From Ignavibacteriota bacterium (GTDB lineage: Bacteria > Bacteroidota > Ignavibacteria > UBA10030 > SZUA-254), in the NCBI GenBank assembly GCA_016209795.1, contig JACQVI010000105.1, positions 1 through 41,623 on the forward strand: a DNA stretch of 41,623 bases, given 5' to 3'. Below the pieces are notes generated by a model. The model was not told where the DNA came from. It made no database searches and was given only the letters and a program-made list of their open reading frames with translations. Below are positions 33,938 through 41,623 of the stretch, piece after piece (within the stretch, counting starts at the first letter, position 1; each line of letters starts with the position of its first letter). The position numbers were made by a program, and so were the translations under genes.

Positions 33938-34887
33938 TGCTCAGAATCGGTTGTTAATTCGCGGAAGATTTCTTCGAGACTTGTCTGCTCTCGATGGAGT
34001 TCAAGAAGACCCCACCCTTTTTCTACGCAAAGCAGGTAAAGAGCCTTGCGGACATCGATCGCTATTGAAGTCTCTATACTAAATTTCTTCACACCATTAC
34101 TTTCATCGATCAATGATACTGTTTTGACTGCGGGAATCGTTTTGACTTGGAGCGAAACCATTTCAAACGATTGCCCATCTGGTACCTCAACCTCCATGAC
34201 GATTTTTTCACCTCCATGTAGGCTACGCTGCAAATCTGCAATCGGGCCATCAGCGACGATCTTACCTCGATTAATGATGATCACTCGATTGCAGGTAGCT
34301 TGTACTTCGGGCAGGATGTGAGTAGAAAGAATAACGGTCTTTTCTTTTCCCAAGCTTTGAATGAGACTTCTGATCTCTACGATCTGATTTGGATCCAGAC
34401 CACTTGTAGGTTCGTCGAGAATTAACACTTTAGGATCGTGGATCATCGCTGCAGCAAGACCGACACGCTGGCGGTATCCTTTGGAGAGTTGTCCAATGTC
34501 TTTGTGTTTCATCTCGTCCAACCCACAGACATCAACCATTTCCCTCATGCGACGTGGAATCAATGAGTTGGAAACACCCTGAAGTTGTGCTGCGTATTCG
34601 AGATATTCTAAAACATTCATATCTAAATAGAGCGGGTTTTGCTCGGGCAAGTACCCAACAACTTTCCGCACTTCCAAGGATTCCGTTTGGATATCCCGTC
34701 CCTCTACTTTGACAGTGCCGGCACTCGGAGAGAGATAGCACGTGATAACACGCATCGTTGTTGTTTTCCCAGCACCATTAGGACCGAGAAAACCGAGAAT
34801 CTCCCCTGAATGCACCTCAAACGAGATGTCGTCGACAGCCCTGGTGTCTGCGTAAAACTTTGAAAGATTATTAACGAGAATGGACAT
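33934..34887 (-). CDS. ABC-2-type ATP-binding protein (GldA-like)
   Basis: 317-residue ATPase. Walker A is GPNGAGKTTT, the Q-loop region has LPEQNPLYLDMNVLE, the signature is LSKGYRQRVGLAAAMI, and Walker B is VLILDEPTSGLDP. The D-loop and H-loop (ILSTHILPEVQ) are intact. The C-terminal ~90 residues, after GPIADLQRS, form the regulatory tail common in GldA-type proteins (EEIFRELTT at the end). It is the first gene of the four-gene ABC operon. A minus-strand TTGACA (34976-34981) with a weaker -10 lies upstream. Confidence 0.94.
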   Translation of the reverse strand: MSILVNNLSKFYADTRAVDDISFEVHSGEILGFLGPNGAGKTTTMRVITCYLSPSAGTVKVEGRDIQTESLEVRKVVGYLPEQNPLYLDMNVLEYLEYAAQLQGVSNSLIPRRMREMVDVCGLDEMKHKDIGQLSKGYRQRVGLAAAMIHDPKVLILDEPTSGLDPNQIVEIRSLIQSLGKEKTVILSTHILPEVQATCNRVIIINRGKIVADGPIADLQRSLHGGEKIVMEVEVPDGQSFEMVSLQVKTIPAVKTVSLIDESNGVKKFSIETSIAIDVRKALYLLCVEKGWGLLELHREQTSLEEIFRELTTDSEQ

Positions 34888-34952
34888 CGTTACATGAGGT
34901 CAATATGTTTAGGAGTAATTAACGCCGTACGTCTTAGGCTAAAAATATCAAA

Positions 34953-34981
34953 ATTTTCCCGCTAAAATGCAAGTTTGTCAA
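34953..34981 (-). promoter_or_regulatory. Possible promoter for the ABC exporter operon
   Basis: On the minus strand TTGACA (34981-34976) is followed after 17 nt by GAAAAT (34958-34953), a poor -10 element. It is correctly placed about 65 nt before the ATPase start, but the -10 mismatch keeps this tentative. Confidence 0.35.
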
Positions 34982-35104
34982 CCTACGACTGTCCCGTTGT
35001 GTCTCATTAATGTTCACTATGACCGATTTTAAGTAGAAACTGTGCAACTTTTTAACAGCTTATGTCGTCTAATAACGTGTTCATATGATTCGAAAAGATC
35101 CACC

Positions 35105-37855
35105 ATGCTCAAGATATTATATTTTCCAATCCTACTGCTTTTATCGACCTGTTTTCTTTTCGAAGTAGCAGTTTCCAACGAACTTGATACGACTCTGACG
35201 CGACCTACGGTAGTAGCTCTTCGAGTCACAAATCCGGTTACCATAGATGGCATTCTTTCTGAACAGGAATGGCAGCGTTCTGGCATTACAAGTTTTACAC
35301 AGAGAGAACCCATAGAAGGATCTCAGCCAACGCAAAAAACAGAGGTATGGGTTGCCTATGATGATGCCGCATTGTATGTTGCTGCACGACTTTACGACAG
35401 TGCACCAGACTCGATCATTAGAAGAACTGGGAGACGAGATTCCGATCTGAGTTCTGATTGGTTTTATGTCGGGATAGATTCATACCACGACCGAAGAACC
35501 GGATTTTTTTTCGGGGTCTATGCAAGTGGTTCCATTGTCGATGGCATCCTGTATAATGATTCATGGGACGATGATTCGTGGGACGGCGTATGGGACGCTG
35601 TCACGACGGTTGATGACAAAGGATGGACTGTGGAGATGCGAATTCCATATTCACAGTTACGCTTTCCAAAAAAGGATGAGTACATTTGGGGAGTGAACTT
35701 CGCTCGTCAGATTGAACGCCGCAAAGAAGAAGACTATTTTGTCATGGTTCCGAAAAAAGAAAGCGGGTGGGTCTCTCGTTTTGCAGACCTCATAGGTATT
35801 AGAGACATCAACCCTCCCCCTCGCATTGAAATTCTCCCCTATGCAGTATCCAGTTTCAAAGAGACTAATCAATTTGAGCGGAACAATCCTTTTCGGGACG
35901 GCACAACATTCTCTGGCAACACAGGCGCTGACTTCAAAATAGGATTAGGAAGTAACCTCACACTCAATGCGACCATCAATCCAGACTTTGGACAGGTAGA
36001 GGTTGATCCTGCTGTTGTTAATCTTACACAATTCGAGACGTTCTTCGAAGAGAAAAGACCATTTTTCATTGAGGGCTCAAATTTTTTTGACTTTGGATAT
36101 GGAGGAGCAAACAACAACTGGGGTTTTAACTGGGGAAGTCCGAATTTCTTTTACAGCCGCCGCATTGGACGACCACCAAGGGGCTCCGTTCAGCATGATG
36201 GTTATGCTGACATTCCAGATGGAACAACAATTCTCGCTGCAGGGAAAATTACAGGAAAGATCAAAGAGAGTTGGTCACTTGCATCTCTGCATGCCTTCAC
36301 CGAGCGAGAATATGCACAAGTAGAAGATAGCAGCGGGAAGCGTTACGATGATGTTGTGGAACCATTTGCTTCGTACAATGTTATCAGAAGTCAACGAGAA
36401 TTTAATCAAGGTCGTCAGGCAATTGGCATCATTGGAACGGCTGTGTTGAGAGATCTCAATCAGTCCTACCTCGTTGATAATTTTAACCGACGCTCATATG
36501 CCCTCGGTATCGATGGGTGGACAAATCTCGATTCCGATCAGAAGTATGTTATCACCGGTTGGTTCGCAGGAACGCGCGTTAAAGGGACATCCAAGCGCAT
36601 CCTCACGCTTCAGCAGTCACCTCTCCATTATTTCCAACGTCCCGATGCTGATCATGTCAGCATCGATCCCAACGCAACATCGCTCTCAGGATACGCAGGT
36701 CGTGTTGCCATAAACAAACAAAAAGGGAATGTACGATTCAATACTGCGCTTGGGATTATTTCTCCAGGGTTTGAATCGAACGATCTTGGATTTTTATTCC
36801 GAACTGACGTCATCAATGCCCATATAGTGATCGGGTATAGCTGGTTCCAACCTGATGGTCTCTTCCGTCGGAAATCATTTAATGTGGCAACATTCAGGAA
36901 CTACGACTTTGGAGGACATAAAATCAGTGATGGGTATTTTCTCTTTTACGGTGGACAGTTTATGAATTATTGGAGCTTCGATGGAAATCTTGTCTTCAAT
37001 CCAGCAGTACTTGATAACCGCAATACCCGCGGTGGACCAATGATGAAAACAACAAATGCATACGGTGGCTTCATGTACATGAGTACAGATGGACGAAAAG
37101 ATTTCGTCTTTAATATGGAGATTGATGGTGGGAGGAGCGAATCCGGAGGATATCGCTTCGGCTTTGGTCCGGGAATCGAGTGGAAACCCAGTACAAACCT
37201 CAACTGTAGAGTGTCTCCCTGGTTTTTTCGGGATATTACTATTGCCCAGTGGGTAACAAACCAAGAAGATGCTACTGCAACGAATACCTATGGTAGCAGG
37301 TACGTCTTTGCAAAACTCGATCAGAAGGAATTTTCCAGCAGTATCCGAGTGGACTGGACGTTCACACCAAAACTCAGCCTGCAGCTATATCTCCAACCTC
37401 TCATCTCAGCAGGTTTATACAATGAATTCAAAGAACTGAAACAGCCGGGGACGTACACGTTCAACCGGTATGGAGAAGATAACGGCTCTACAATTTCACA
37501 AGCCGACCACGACTACTATTTATATCCCGATCCTAATGATCTGACAGATTCGATTAAAATCTCCAAAGGTGATTATGTTGTCGATGCAGATGGCGTAGGT
37601 CTATCACTTCCATTTAAAATTTCAAATCTGAATTTTAATTTCAAATCGCTTCGTGGAAATGTCGTCTTACGGTGGGAGTACCTTCCCGGCTCGACTGCGT
37701 ACCTCGTCTGGACGCAAAGCCGAACTAATCTTGATAATCCCGGGGAGCTTAAATTCGGAAGAGACTTTAGACGACTTCTTTTAGCGCCAGACCATGAAAA
37801 TGTCTTTTTGATTAAGATTGCGTACTGGCTTAATCCTTCCACGTTACGATTTTAG
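35105..37855 (+). CDS. DUF5916/CBM9-like outer-membrane protein
   Basis: 916-residue exported protein from the ATG at 35105, with a signal peptide (LKILYFPILLLLSTCFLF). Residues ~35-220 are a carbohydrate-binding family 9-like domain: VTIDGILSEQEWQ, TEVWVAYDDAALYVAARLYD and WTVEMRIPYSQLRF. The DUF5916 domain follows, with LNATINPDFGQVEVDPAVV and FFEEKRPFFIEGSNFFDFG. The rest alternates like a beta-barrel and ends in a terminal Phe (WLNPSTLRF). The family is common in Bacteroidota and its function is unknown. An in-frame ATG at 35042 lacks a signal peptide at its start and is less likely. The gene is monocistronic and divergent from the ABC operon. Confidence 0.9.
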   Translation: MLKILYFPILLLLSTCFLFEVAVSNELDTTLTRPTVVALRVTNPVTIDGILSEQEWQRSGITSFTQREPIEGSQPTQKTEVWVAYDDAALYVAARLYDSAPDSIIRRTGRRDSDLSSDWFYVGIDSYHDRRTGFFFGVYASGSIVDGILYNDSWDDDSWDGVWDAVTTVDDKGWTVEMRIPYSQLRFPKKDEYIWGVNFARQIERRKEEDYFVMVPKKESGWVSRFADLIGIRDINPPPRIEILPYAVSSFKETNQFERNNPFRDGTTFSGNTGADFKIGLGSNLTLNATINPDFGQVEVDPAVVNLTQFETFFEEKRPFFIEGSNFFDFGYGGANNNWGFNWGSPNFFYSRRIGRPPRGSVQHDGYADIPDGTTILAAGKITGKIKESWSLASLHAFTEREYAQVEDSSGKRYDDVVEPFASYNVIRSQREFNQGRQAIGIIGTAVLRDLNQSYLVDNFNRRSYALGIDGWTNLDSDQKYVITGWFAGTRVKGTSKRILTLQQSPLHYFQRPDADHVSIDPNATSLSGYAGRVAINKQKGNVRFNTALGIISPGFESNDLGFLFRTDVINAHIVIGYSWFQPDGLFRRKSFNVATFRNYDFGGHKISDGYFLFYGGQFMNYWSFDGNLVFNPAVLDNRNTRGGPMMKTTNAYGGFMYMSTDGRKDFVFNMEIDGGRSESGGYRFGFGPGIEWKPSTNLNCRVSPWFFRDITIAQWVTNQEDATATNTYGSRYVFAKLDQKEFSSSIRVDWTFTPKLSLQLYLQPLISAGLYNEFKELKQPGTYTFNRYGEDNGSTISQADHDYYLYPDPNDLTDSIKISKGDYVVDADGVGLSLPFKISNLNFNFKSLRGNVVLRWEYLPGSTAYLVWTQSRTNLDNPGELKFGRDFRRLLLAPDHENVFLIKIAYWLNPSTLRF

Positions 37856-37954
37856 ATTTGTTCTACGCCAAAGCATGAACGTAGGGAACCGTCAGTAAAA
37901 GGATTTGGAGTGAGGGAGGAATTTTTAATCCGGGTAGCCTGATTGTTCGAATTC

Positions 37955-38425
37955 TTAGCGCTCGTATATCCCCGTGATCTTCGCTGAGGTGATTACTTTT
38001 CCCTCAAGAGCTTTTTTGAAAGCGTTGAGGCTCGCATTTGCAGAGAGATCTAGTTTCTCGACGTTAAGCGCATAAAGTGTCACCTCATACGGATGAGGTC
38101 CTGAGCCTTTCGGTGGCTGTGGTCCACCATAGCCCATCGTCCCATAGGAGTTGTACAATTCCTTTGATCCGGCAGGCATACTTGCGCCCGATGCTCCCTC
38201 AGCGAGAGATGTTGCGTCCTTTGGAATGTTAATGACAAACCAATGCACCCAGTTGTTTGCTATCGGATGTGGATCAACAATGGAGAGTGCAAAAGATTTT
38301 GTCTCTGCAGGGACACCGCTCCACGAGAGTGGAAGGGAAACATTTTGTCCGCCTGTTACGCCATGATACGCATGCTTTGTGGGTATGGGCTTCCCATCTT
38401 GGAATATGGAAGAGGAAAGTTTCAT
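37955..38425 (-). CDS. YbhB/YbcL-type PEBP (Raf kinase inhibitor-like) protein
   Basis: 156-residue phosphatidylethanolamine-binding-protein fold. Signatures are LPLSWSGVPAETKSFAL, SIVDPHPIANNWVHWFVINI, YNSYGTMGYGGPQPP, GPHPYEVTLYAL and the C-terminal SAKITGIYER. The Asp-Pro-His and HW/GP-P-H motifs line the anion-binding pocket. The bacterial role is not established. An AGGTGA lies about 11 nt before the ATG. It follows the STAS gene by 29 nt. Confidence 0.94.
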   Translation of the reverse strand: MKLSSSIFQDGKPIPTKHAYHGVTGGQNVSLPLSWSGVPAETKSFALSIVDPHPIANNWVHWFVINIPKDATSLAEGASGASMPAGSKELYNSYGTMGYGGPQPPKGSGPHPYEVTLYALNVEKLDLSANASLNAFKKALEGKVITSAKITGIYER

Positions 38426-38454
38426 TGCTGGAATCTCACCTTTGAACAGTTTTA

Positions 38455-38802
38455 CTATGGTTTTGTTTTGAAGCTTGATAAAGCTCGTTCAACCGTTTCG
38501 TACGTATCGAACACTTTCACAAGCTGCGTGATGACAAAGAGGTTCTTGACCTTGTCACCAACCCGAGCAAGACGAAGGTCACCGCCGGCATTCCGCGTCG
38601 TGGTAAGGGCAGCGATAAGTGTTCCAAGCCCCGAACTGTTTAGGTAATTCACCCCCCCCAGATCGATTACGACTTTTTTGACATCATCACCGACAAGGCT
38701 ATGGATTTTGTCCTTTACCTTAGAGGTATCAGGCTCGCCAAGGAGATCACCTTTCAAGGTCAGAACCGCGACGTCGTTTTCCATTTTCTCTTTGATCTGC
38801 AT
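38455..38802 (-). CDS. STAS-domain anti-sigma-factor antagonist
   Basis: 115-residue single STAS domain from the ATG at 38802. The core motif VVIDLGGVNYLNSSGLGTLI includes the phosphoacceptor Ser in the N-S-S-G-L-G turn. The pattern fits SpoIIAA/RsbV-like antagonists, which bind or release an anti-sigma kinase depending on phosphorylation. GGAAGGAG lies 4 nt before the ATG, while a start at 38826 would place this site inside the gene. No kinase (RsbW-like) or sigma factor gene is next to it, so its partner is elsewhere. Confidence 0.92.
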   Translation of the reverse strand: MQIKEKMENDVAVLTLKGDLLGEPDTSKVKDKIHSLVGDDVKKVVIDLGGVNYLNSSGLGTLIAALTTTRNAGGDLRLARVGDKVKNLFVITQLVKVFDTYETVERALSSFKTKP

Positions 38803-38884
38803 AGAACTCCTTCCGAAATGGTTCATAATGAGGTGGTTAGAAAGCTAATGTTCCATCATACAAAAGTCTAGACAAAAAATCAAC

Positions 38885-40066
38885 TTATGTGGGTTGTGTG
38901 AACAGCTCAACGTACTTGTACCCTGACCCCGTGTTAAAAACAGTTACCGTGTCAGAATCAGCAACAAATCCTATTTCAATTAATTGACGAACTGCAACAA
39001 CAGCTGCGGCACTTTCTGGACATAGGAAAATACCTTCTTTAGCAGCAACATGCTTCATTTCTCTAATGAGATCGTCGTCCGAGACTGCTATGGCAGTACC
39101 ACCGCTTTCGTACAAAGTATCAAGGATAAGTGTATCAGCGAATGCTTTTGGCACTCGAAGCCCCGATGCAACTGTTGTGGCGTTTTCCCAGCAATGAGAT
39201 ACTCTTTGTTTCTCACGAAATGCCTTTACAATTGGTGCACATCCTAAGGTTTGCACAGAAACCATCTTTGGTTTCTTTCCCGATATCCATCCGAGTTCTT
39301 CCATCTCACGAAATGCTTTCCACATACCGATTAGCCCAGTACCTCCGCCAGTTGGATAGACTATCACATCAGGAAGTTTCCACCGAAATTGTTCTGCAAG
39401 TTCATAGCCCAGAGTCTTTTTCCCTTCAAGTCGATACGGCTCTTTCATGGTCGACATATCGAACCAATTCTTCCCCCGTCTCATGTCATTCATCTTCTTC
39501 GCAGCATCGCTAATCACTCCCTCTACTAAATAGACTACACCACCATACATAGAAACTTCTTTGATATTGACCACAGGTGTGTCCTTTGGAATGAAGACGT
39601 GAGTTTTGATTTTCGCTTTTGCAGCATAGGCTGCAAGTGCACCGCCAGCATTGCCCGCTGAGGGCATAGCGACCTCTGTAATCCCAAGCTCACGCGCTTT
39701 TGAAACTGCGAGACATAGCCCACGCGCTTTGAACGAACCTGTTGGATTTAAACCTTCATCTTTGAGATACAGGTTTGGAAGTCCAAGTTCTTTTCCGAGT
39801 TTTTTCATGTGCAGCAACGGTGTCCATCCTTCTCCCAACGAAATAATCGATGCATCATCAAACATTGGCAGGAGTTCACGATAGCGCCAGAGCGTTCCCT
39901 CACGGCTGGCGAACAATCCTGGCGTTACATATTTCTTTGCACTGGCAAGGTCATATTCTGCAAGTAAAGCCTTGCCGCACTTTTGGCATGTAGTCTGCAC
40001 CGACTCCGGAGAGTAAGTTTGATCGCAGTAATTGCAACGGAGGTGAGTGAAGAATGTTTTACTCAA
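38885..40066 (-). CDS. thrC: Threonine synthase
   Basis: PLP enzyme converting O-phosphohomoserine to threonine, 393 residues. It starts with a zinc-ribbon-like CNYC and CQKC pair (residues ~11-31), common to this class. The PLP lysine is in LNPTGSFKARG, and the phosphate loop is PTGGGTGLIG. The catalytic region also shows MPSAGNAGGALAAYAAKA and the ending VTVFNTGSGYKY. Translation starts at a TTG at 40066, with an AAGGA site 6 nt upstream. It is the plant/archaeal-like class rather than the E. coli type. The gene is divergent from the flavoprotein at 40176. Confidence 0.94.
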   Translation of the reverse strand: MSKTFFTHLRCNYCDQTYSPESVQTTCQKCGKALLAEYDLASAKKYVTPGLFASREGTLWRYRELLPMFDDASIISLGEGWTPLLHMKKLGKELGLPNLYLKDEGLNPTGSFKARGLCLAVSKARELGITEVAMPSAGNAGGALAAYAAKAKIKTHVFIPKDTPVVNIKEVSMYGGVVYLVEGVISDAAKKMNDMRRGKNWFDMSTMKEPYRLEGKKTLGYELAEQFRWKLPDVIVYPTGGGTGLIGMWKAFREMEELGWISGKKPKMVSVQTLGCAPIVKAFREKQRVSHCWENATTVASGLRVPKAFADTLILDTLYESGGTAIAVSDDDLIREMKHVAAKEGIFLCPESAAAVVAVRQLIEIGFVADSDTVTVFNTGSGYKYVELFTQPT

Positions 40067-40175
40067 GTTAATCCTTTAAATGATGTGCTAATATACTCGC
40101 TGATTTTGTTAGAAGCAACGTGTTCGATTTTTTCCCAAGAATTTTGTAGATTCACACAACAATGAACAGCAAAGC

Positions 40176-41327
40176 ATGACAGGCAAAACAATCCTTATCC
40201 TCGGCGGAGGCATTGGCGGCATCGTTGCGGCACGCGAGCTACGAAAACACCTTGCTGCTCATCATCGCGTTATTCTCGTCGATAAGTCTGCAATTCACTC
40301 ATTTCCTGCCTCATTTCTTTGGGTCATGGTGGGATGGCGTAAACCCTCGGCGATTCAAAAGCCGCTTGCTTTGCTGGAAAAGTATGGGATTGAATTCCAC
40401 CATGCAACTGTTCAATCGATCGATGTCGATCACCGCACTGTTGAAACTGATCGGGCAACAGTTCACTTTGATTATCTCATCATAGCACTTGGTGCTGAAC
40501 TTGCCCCACAGAATGTCCCGGGACTACATGAATGTTCACATTCATTCTACACGTTAGAATCAGCAGAGAAACTTGCCAGCACCCTCACCACGTTTTCAGG
40601 CGGAACGATTGCCATTGTTGTGTCGAGTATTCCATATAAATGTCCCCCCGCACCTTATGAAGCGGCATTTCTATTGGAGTCATTCTTTTCACAAAAGGCA
40701 CCAGGAAACGTAGAGATTAAGATATTCACCCCAGAACAAGCTCCACTTTCAGCTGCCGGTTCGCAGGCAAGTCAGATGCTTCAGGAACTGCTCCGTACAC
40801 GCGGCATAGCATTTTCAACACAGTGTAACATCATGTCAGTCAATCCCTTAAGCAGACAGCTTACCTTTGAGAATGGATCAACCGCTTCATTCGATCTGCT
40901 CATTGCAATTCCTCCGCATCAGGCCCCTCGCGTCGTTCAAACGGCTGGTCTGATGAACGAATCCGGTTGGATTGCAGTTGATGAACGAACGTTGCGGACA
41001 TCGCATTCAAACGTCTTTGCCTTGGGGGACGTTACGACTATACCACTTGTAAGTGGTTTTTCACTTCCAAAAGCAGGTGCGTTTGCTGTCGGTCAGGCGG
41101 AAGTCGTTGCACACAACATCGCAACAGAAATCAATTATAAAGGAATCTCAAAACAATTTCTTGGCACCGGGTACTGTTTTCTCGAAACAGGCAGCGGGAG
41201 AGCTGGCTACATCAGTGGAAATTTTTATGCCAAACCAGTACCTGAAATAACATTTCATGAACCGAGCGTAAAGTACCATTGGGCAAAGGTCGTATTCGAA
41301 AAATATTGGCTCTGGAGATGGTTCTAA
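40176..41327 (+). CDS. SQR-like FAD-dependent oxidoreductase
   Basis: 383-residue flavoprotein of the sulfide:quinone reductase/NADH dehydrogenase type. The FAD loop is LILGGGIGGIVAARELRK (7-24). LIIALGAEL lies near residue 104. IPYKCPPAPYEAAFLLE contains the single Cys corresponding to the conserved K-C-P position of SQR. NVFALGDVTTIP is the second FAD contact, and GTGYCFLETGSGRAGYISG follows. The C-terminus WLWRW is aromatic, as in membrane-associated SQR. Only part of the three-Cys SQR set is clearly present, so sulfide oxidation is plausible but not certain. No Shine-Dalgarno is visible. Confidence 0.85.
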   Translation: MTGKTILILGGGIGGIVAARELRKHLAAHHRVILVDKSAIHSFPASFLWVMVGWRKPSAIQKPLALLEKYGIEFHHATVQSIDVDHRTVETDRATVHFDYLIIALGAELAPQNVPGLHECSHSFYTLESAEKLASTLTTFSGGTIAIVVSSIPYKCPPAPYEAAFLLESFFSQKAPGNVEIKIFTPEQAPLSAAGSQASQMLQELLRTRGIAFSTQCNIMSVNPLSRQLTFENGSTASFDLLIAIPPHQAPRVVQTAGLMNESGWIAVDERTLRTSHSNVFALGDVTTIPLVSGFSLPKAGAFAVGQAEVVAHNIATEINYKGISKQFLGTGYCFLETGSGRAGYISGNFYAKPVPEITFHEPSVKYHWAKVVFEKYWLWRWF

Positions 41328-41477
41328 CATCTTTCTGTCGTGACAAGGCATAGCTCTGAGTTTTTATGGAACCGTGAAAATTTGTATATTGTTATAAGTA
41401 TTGAGACTCATCCTCCTATGTTGGTTAGTGAGATGGTGGATTAGATATGGTGGAATAGGTTAAGGGTGAGCATAGGG
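41328..41477. other. Noncoding tail before the terminator
   Basis: No gene is recognised here. It holds a TATATT (41385-41390) with no good -35 partner, and an imperfect tandem ATGGTGGATTAG / ATGGTGGAATAG around 41432-41458. On the minus strand a 20-codon frame (start MNYLLAVAAPM) with a GGGAGG Shine-Dalgarno runs from about 41503 back to about 41441, overlapping the terminator stem. I give it little weight. No promoter or gene is recognised in the last ~90 bases of the window. Confidence 0.4.
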
Positions 41478-41535
41478 GCCGCTACAGCCAATAAATAATT
41501 CATGGTATCCTCCCTGTAGCGGCTTTCCTTTTTAT
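41478..41535 (+). terminator. Intrinsic terminator
   Basis: GCCGCTACAG (41478-41487) pairs perfectly with CTGTAGCGGC (41514-41523), a 10-bp stem with a 26-nt loop. It is followed by TTTCCTTTTTATT. It could end the flavoprotein message, 150 nt after its stop, or a short independent transcript. Confidence 0.75.
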
Positions 41536-41623
41536 TGTCTGTTCATCACTCAGCTTCTCACTATTAAAGAGTCTGTGCTGGGGATATATTCCTGCACAAC
41601 CGTTTTCTTTGCTTATCTGACAA

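Noticed and set aside
33221-34887. The Gld-like ABC genes as proof of gliding motility
   Set aside because: Only ABC components are seen. The gliding-specific genes (gldB, K, L, M, N) are absent here, and such ABC sets are widespread in non-gliders.
40176-41327. Confident annotation as sulfide:quinone oxidoreductase
   Set aside because: Only part of the conserved cysteine set is clear, so the gene is called SQR-like only.
41441-41503. A 20-codon minus-strand gene with a good ribosome site
   Set aside because: It overlaps the terminator stem, has no family, and no upstream promoter is evident. Chance occurrence is likely.

Overview
The window looks like chromosomal DNA of a Bacteroidota/Ignavibacteria-type (FCB group) bacterium of moderate GC. 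The pointers are a GldA/GldF/GldG-like ABC set with a DUF4340 protein, a DUF5916 outer-membrane protein, a DUF4199 membrane protein, a TonB receptor and a Bacteroidetes-like myo-inositol-phosphate synthase. Several starts are best explained by Shine-Dalgarno sequences and TTG codons. Three sites fit a TTGAYW-N17-TATRTT promoter. This placement is inference from gene content only. I saw no rRNA, tRNA, CRISPR array, transposase or phage gene.

Layout. 1-2886 (-): nurA then herA, with herA running off the left edge. 2939-8953 (-): endonuclease V, an RDD membrane protein, an unrecognised exported protein, a LOG-like protein, a TonB receptor and ispE. 9148-14045 (+): a DUF1801 protein, an M1-type peptidase, and a DCC/lipase-maturation-factor fusion. 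14068-25670 (-): a tightly packed 13-gene operon (below). 25936-30150 (+): VOC protein, DUF4199 protein, membrane protein, DUF1579-like protein, DinB protein and FG-GAP propeller. 30255-34887 (-): a Gld-like ABC exporter operon ending in a DUF4340-LysM fusion. 35105-37855 (+): DUF5916 protein. 37955-40066 (-): PEBP protein, STAS protein and threonine synthase. 40176-41327 (+): an SQR-like flavoprotein, then a noncoding tail with a hairpin terminator.

The most interesting region is the 14-25.7 kb operon. Reading downstream it encodes a nucleotidyltransferase, MlaE, MlaF and MlaD (lipid transport), a radical SAM enzyme, a DUF457-like membrane protein, a CDP-alcohol phosphatidyltransferase, an ATP-grasp ligase/kinase, a class III aminotransferase, a second CDP-alcohol phosphatidyltransferase, a Gfo/Idh/MocA dehydrogenase, a HAD hydrolase and myo-inositol-phosphate synthase. 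Four-base ATGA overlaps and 0-26 nt spacings tie most of the genes together; only the last has a 170-nt gap. My reading is a pathway that makes inositol phosphate, activates it as a CDP-cyclitol, possibly oxidises and aminates the ring, attaches it to a lipid, and moves the product with a dedicated MCE transporter. Both phosphatidyltransferases have an altered catalytic motif, each at a different position. The combination is not one I recognise as a described system.

Repeats are scattered between genes: GC-rich palindromes (2893, 12123, 15430), low-complexity short-period tracts (5885-6010, 8018-8094), and a spaced direct repeat (27499-27584). Some run into apparent coding sequence and would mislead start-codon calls. 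No gene-free stretch exceeds 300 bases; the longest (41328-41623, at the right edge) is described below.
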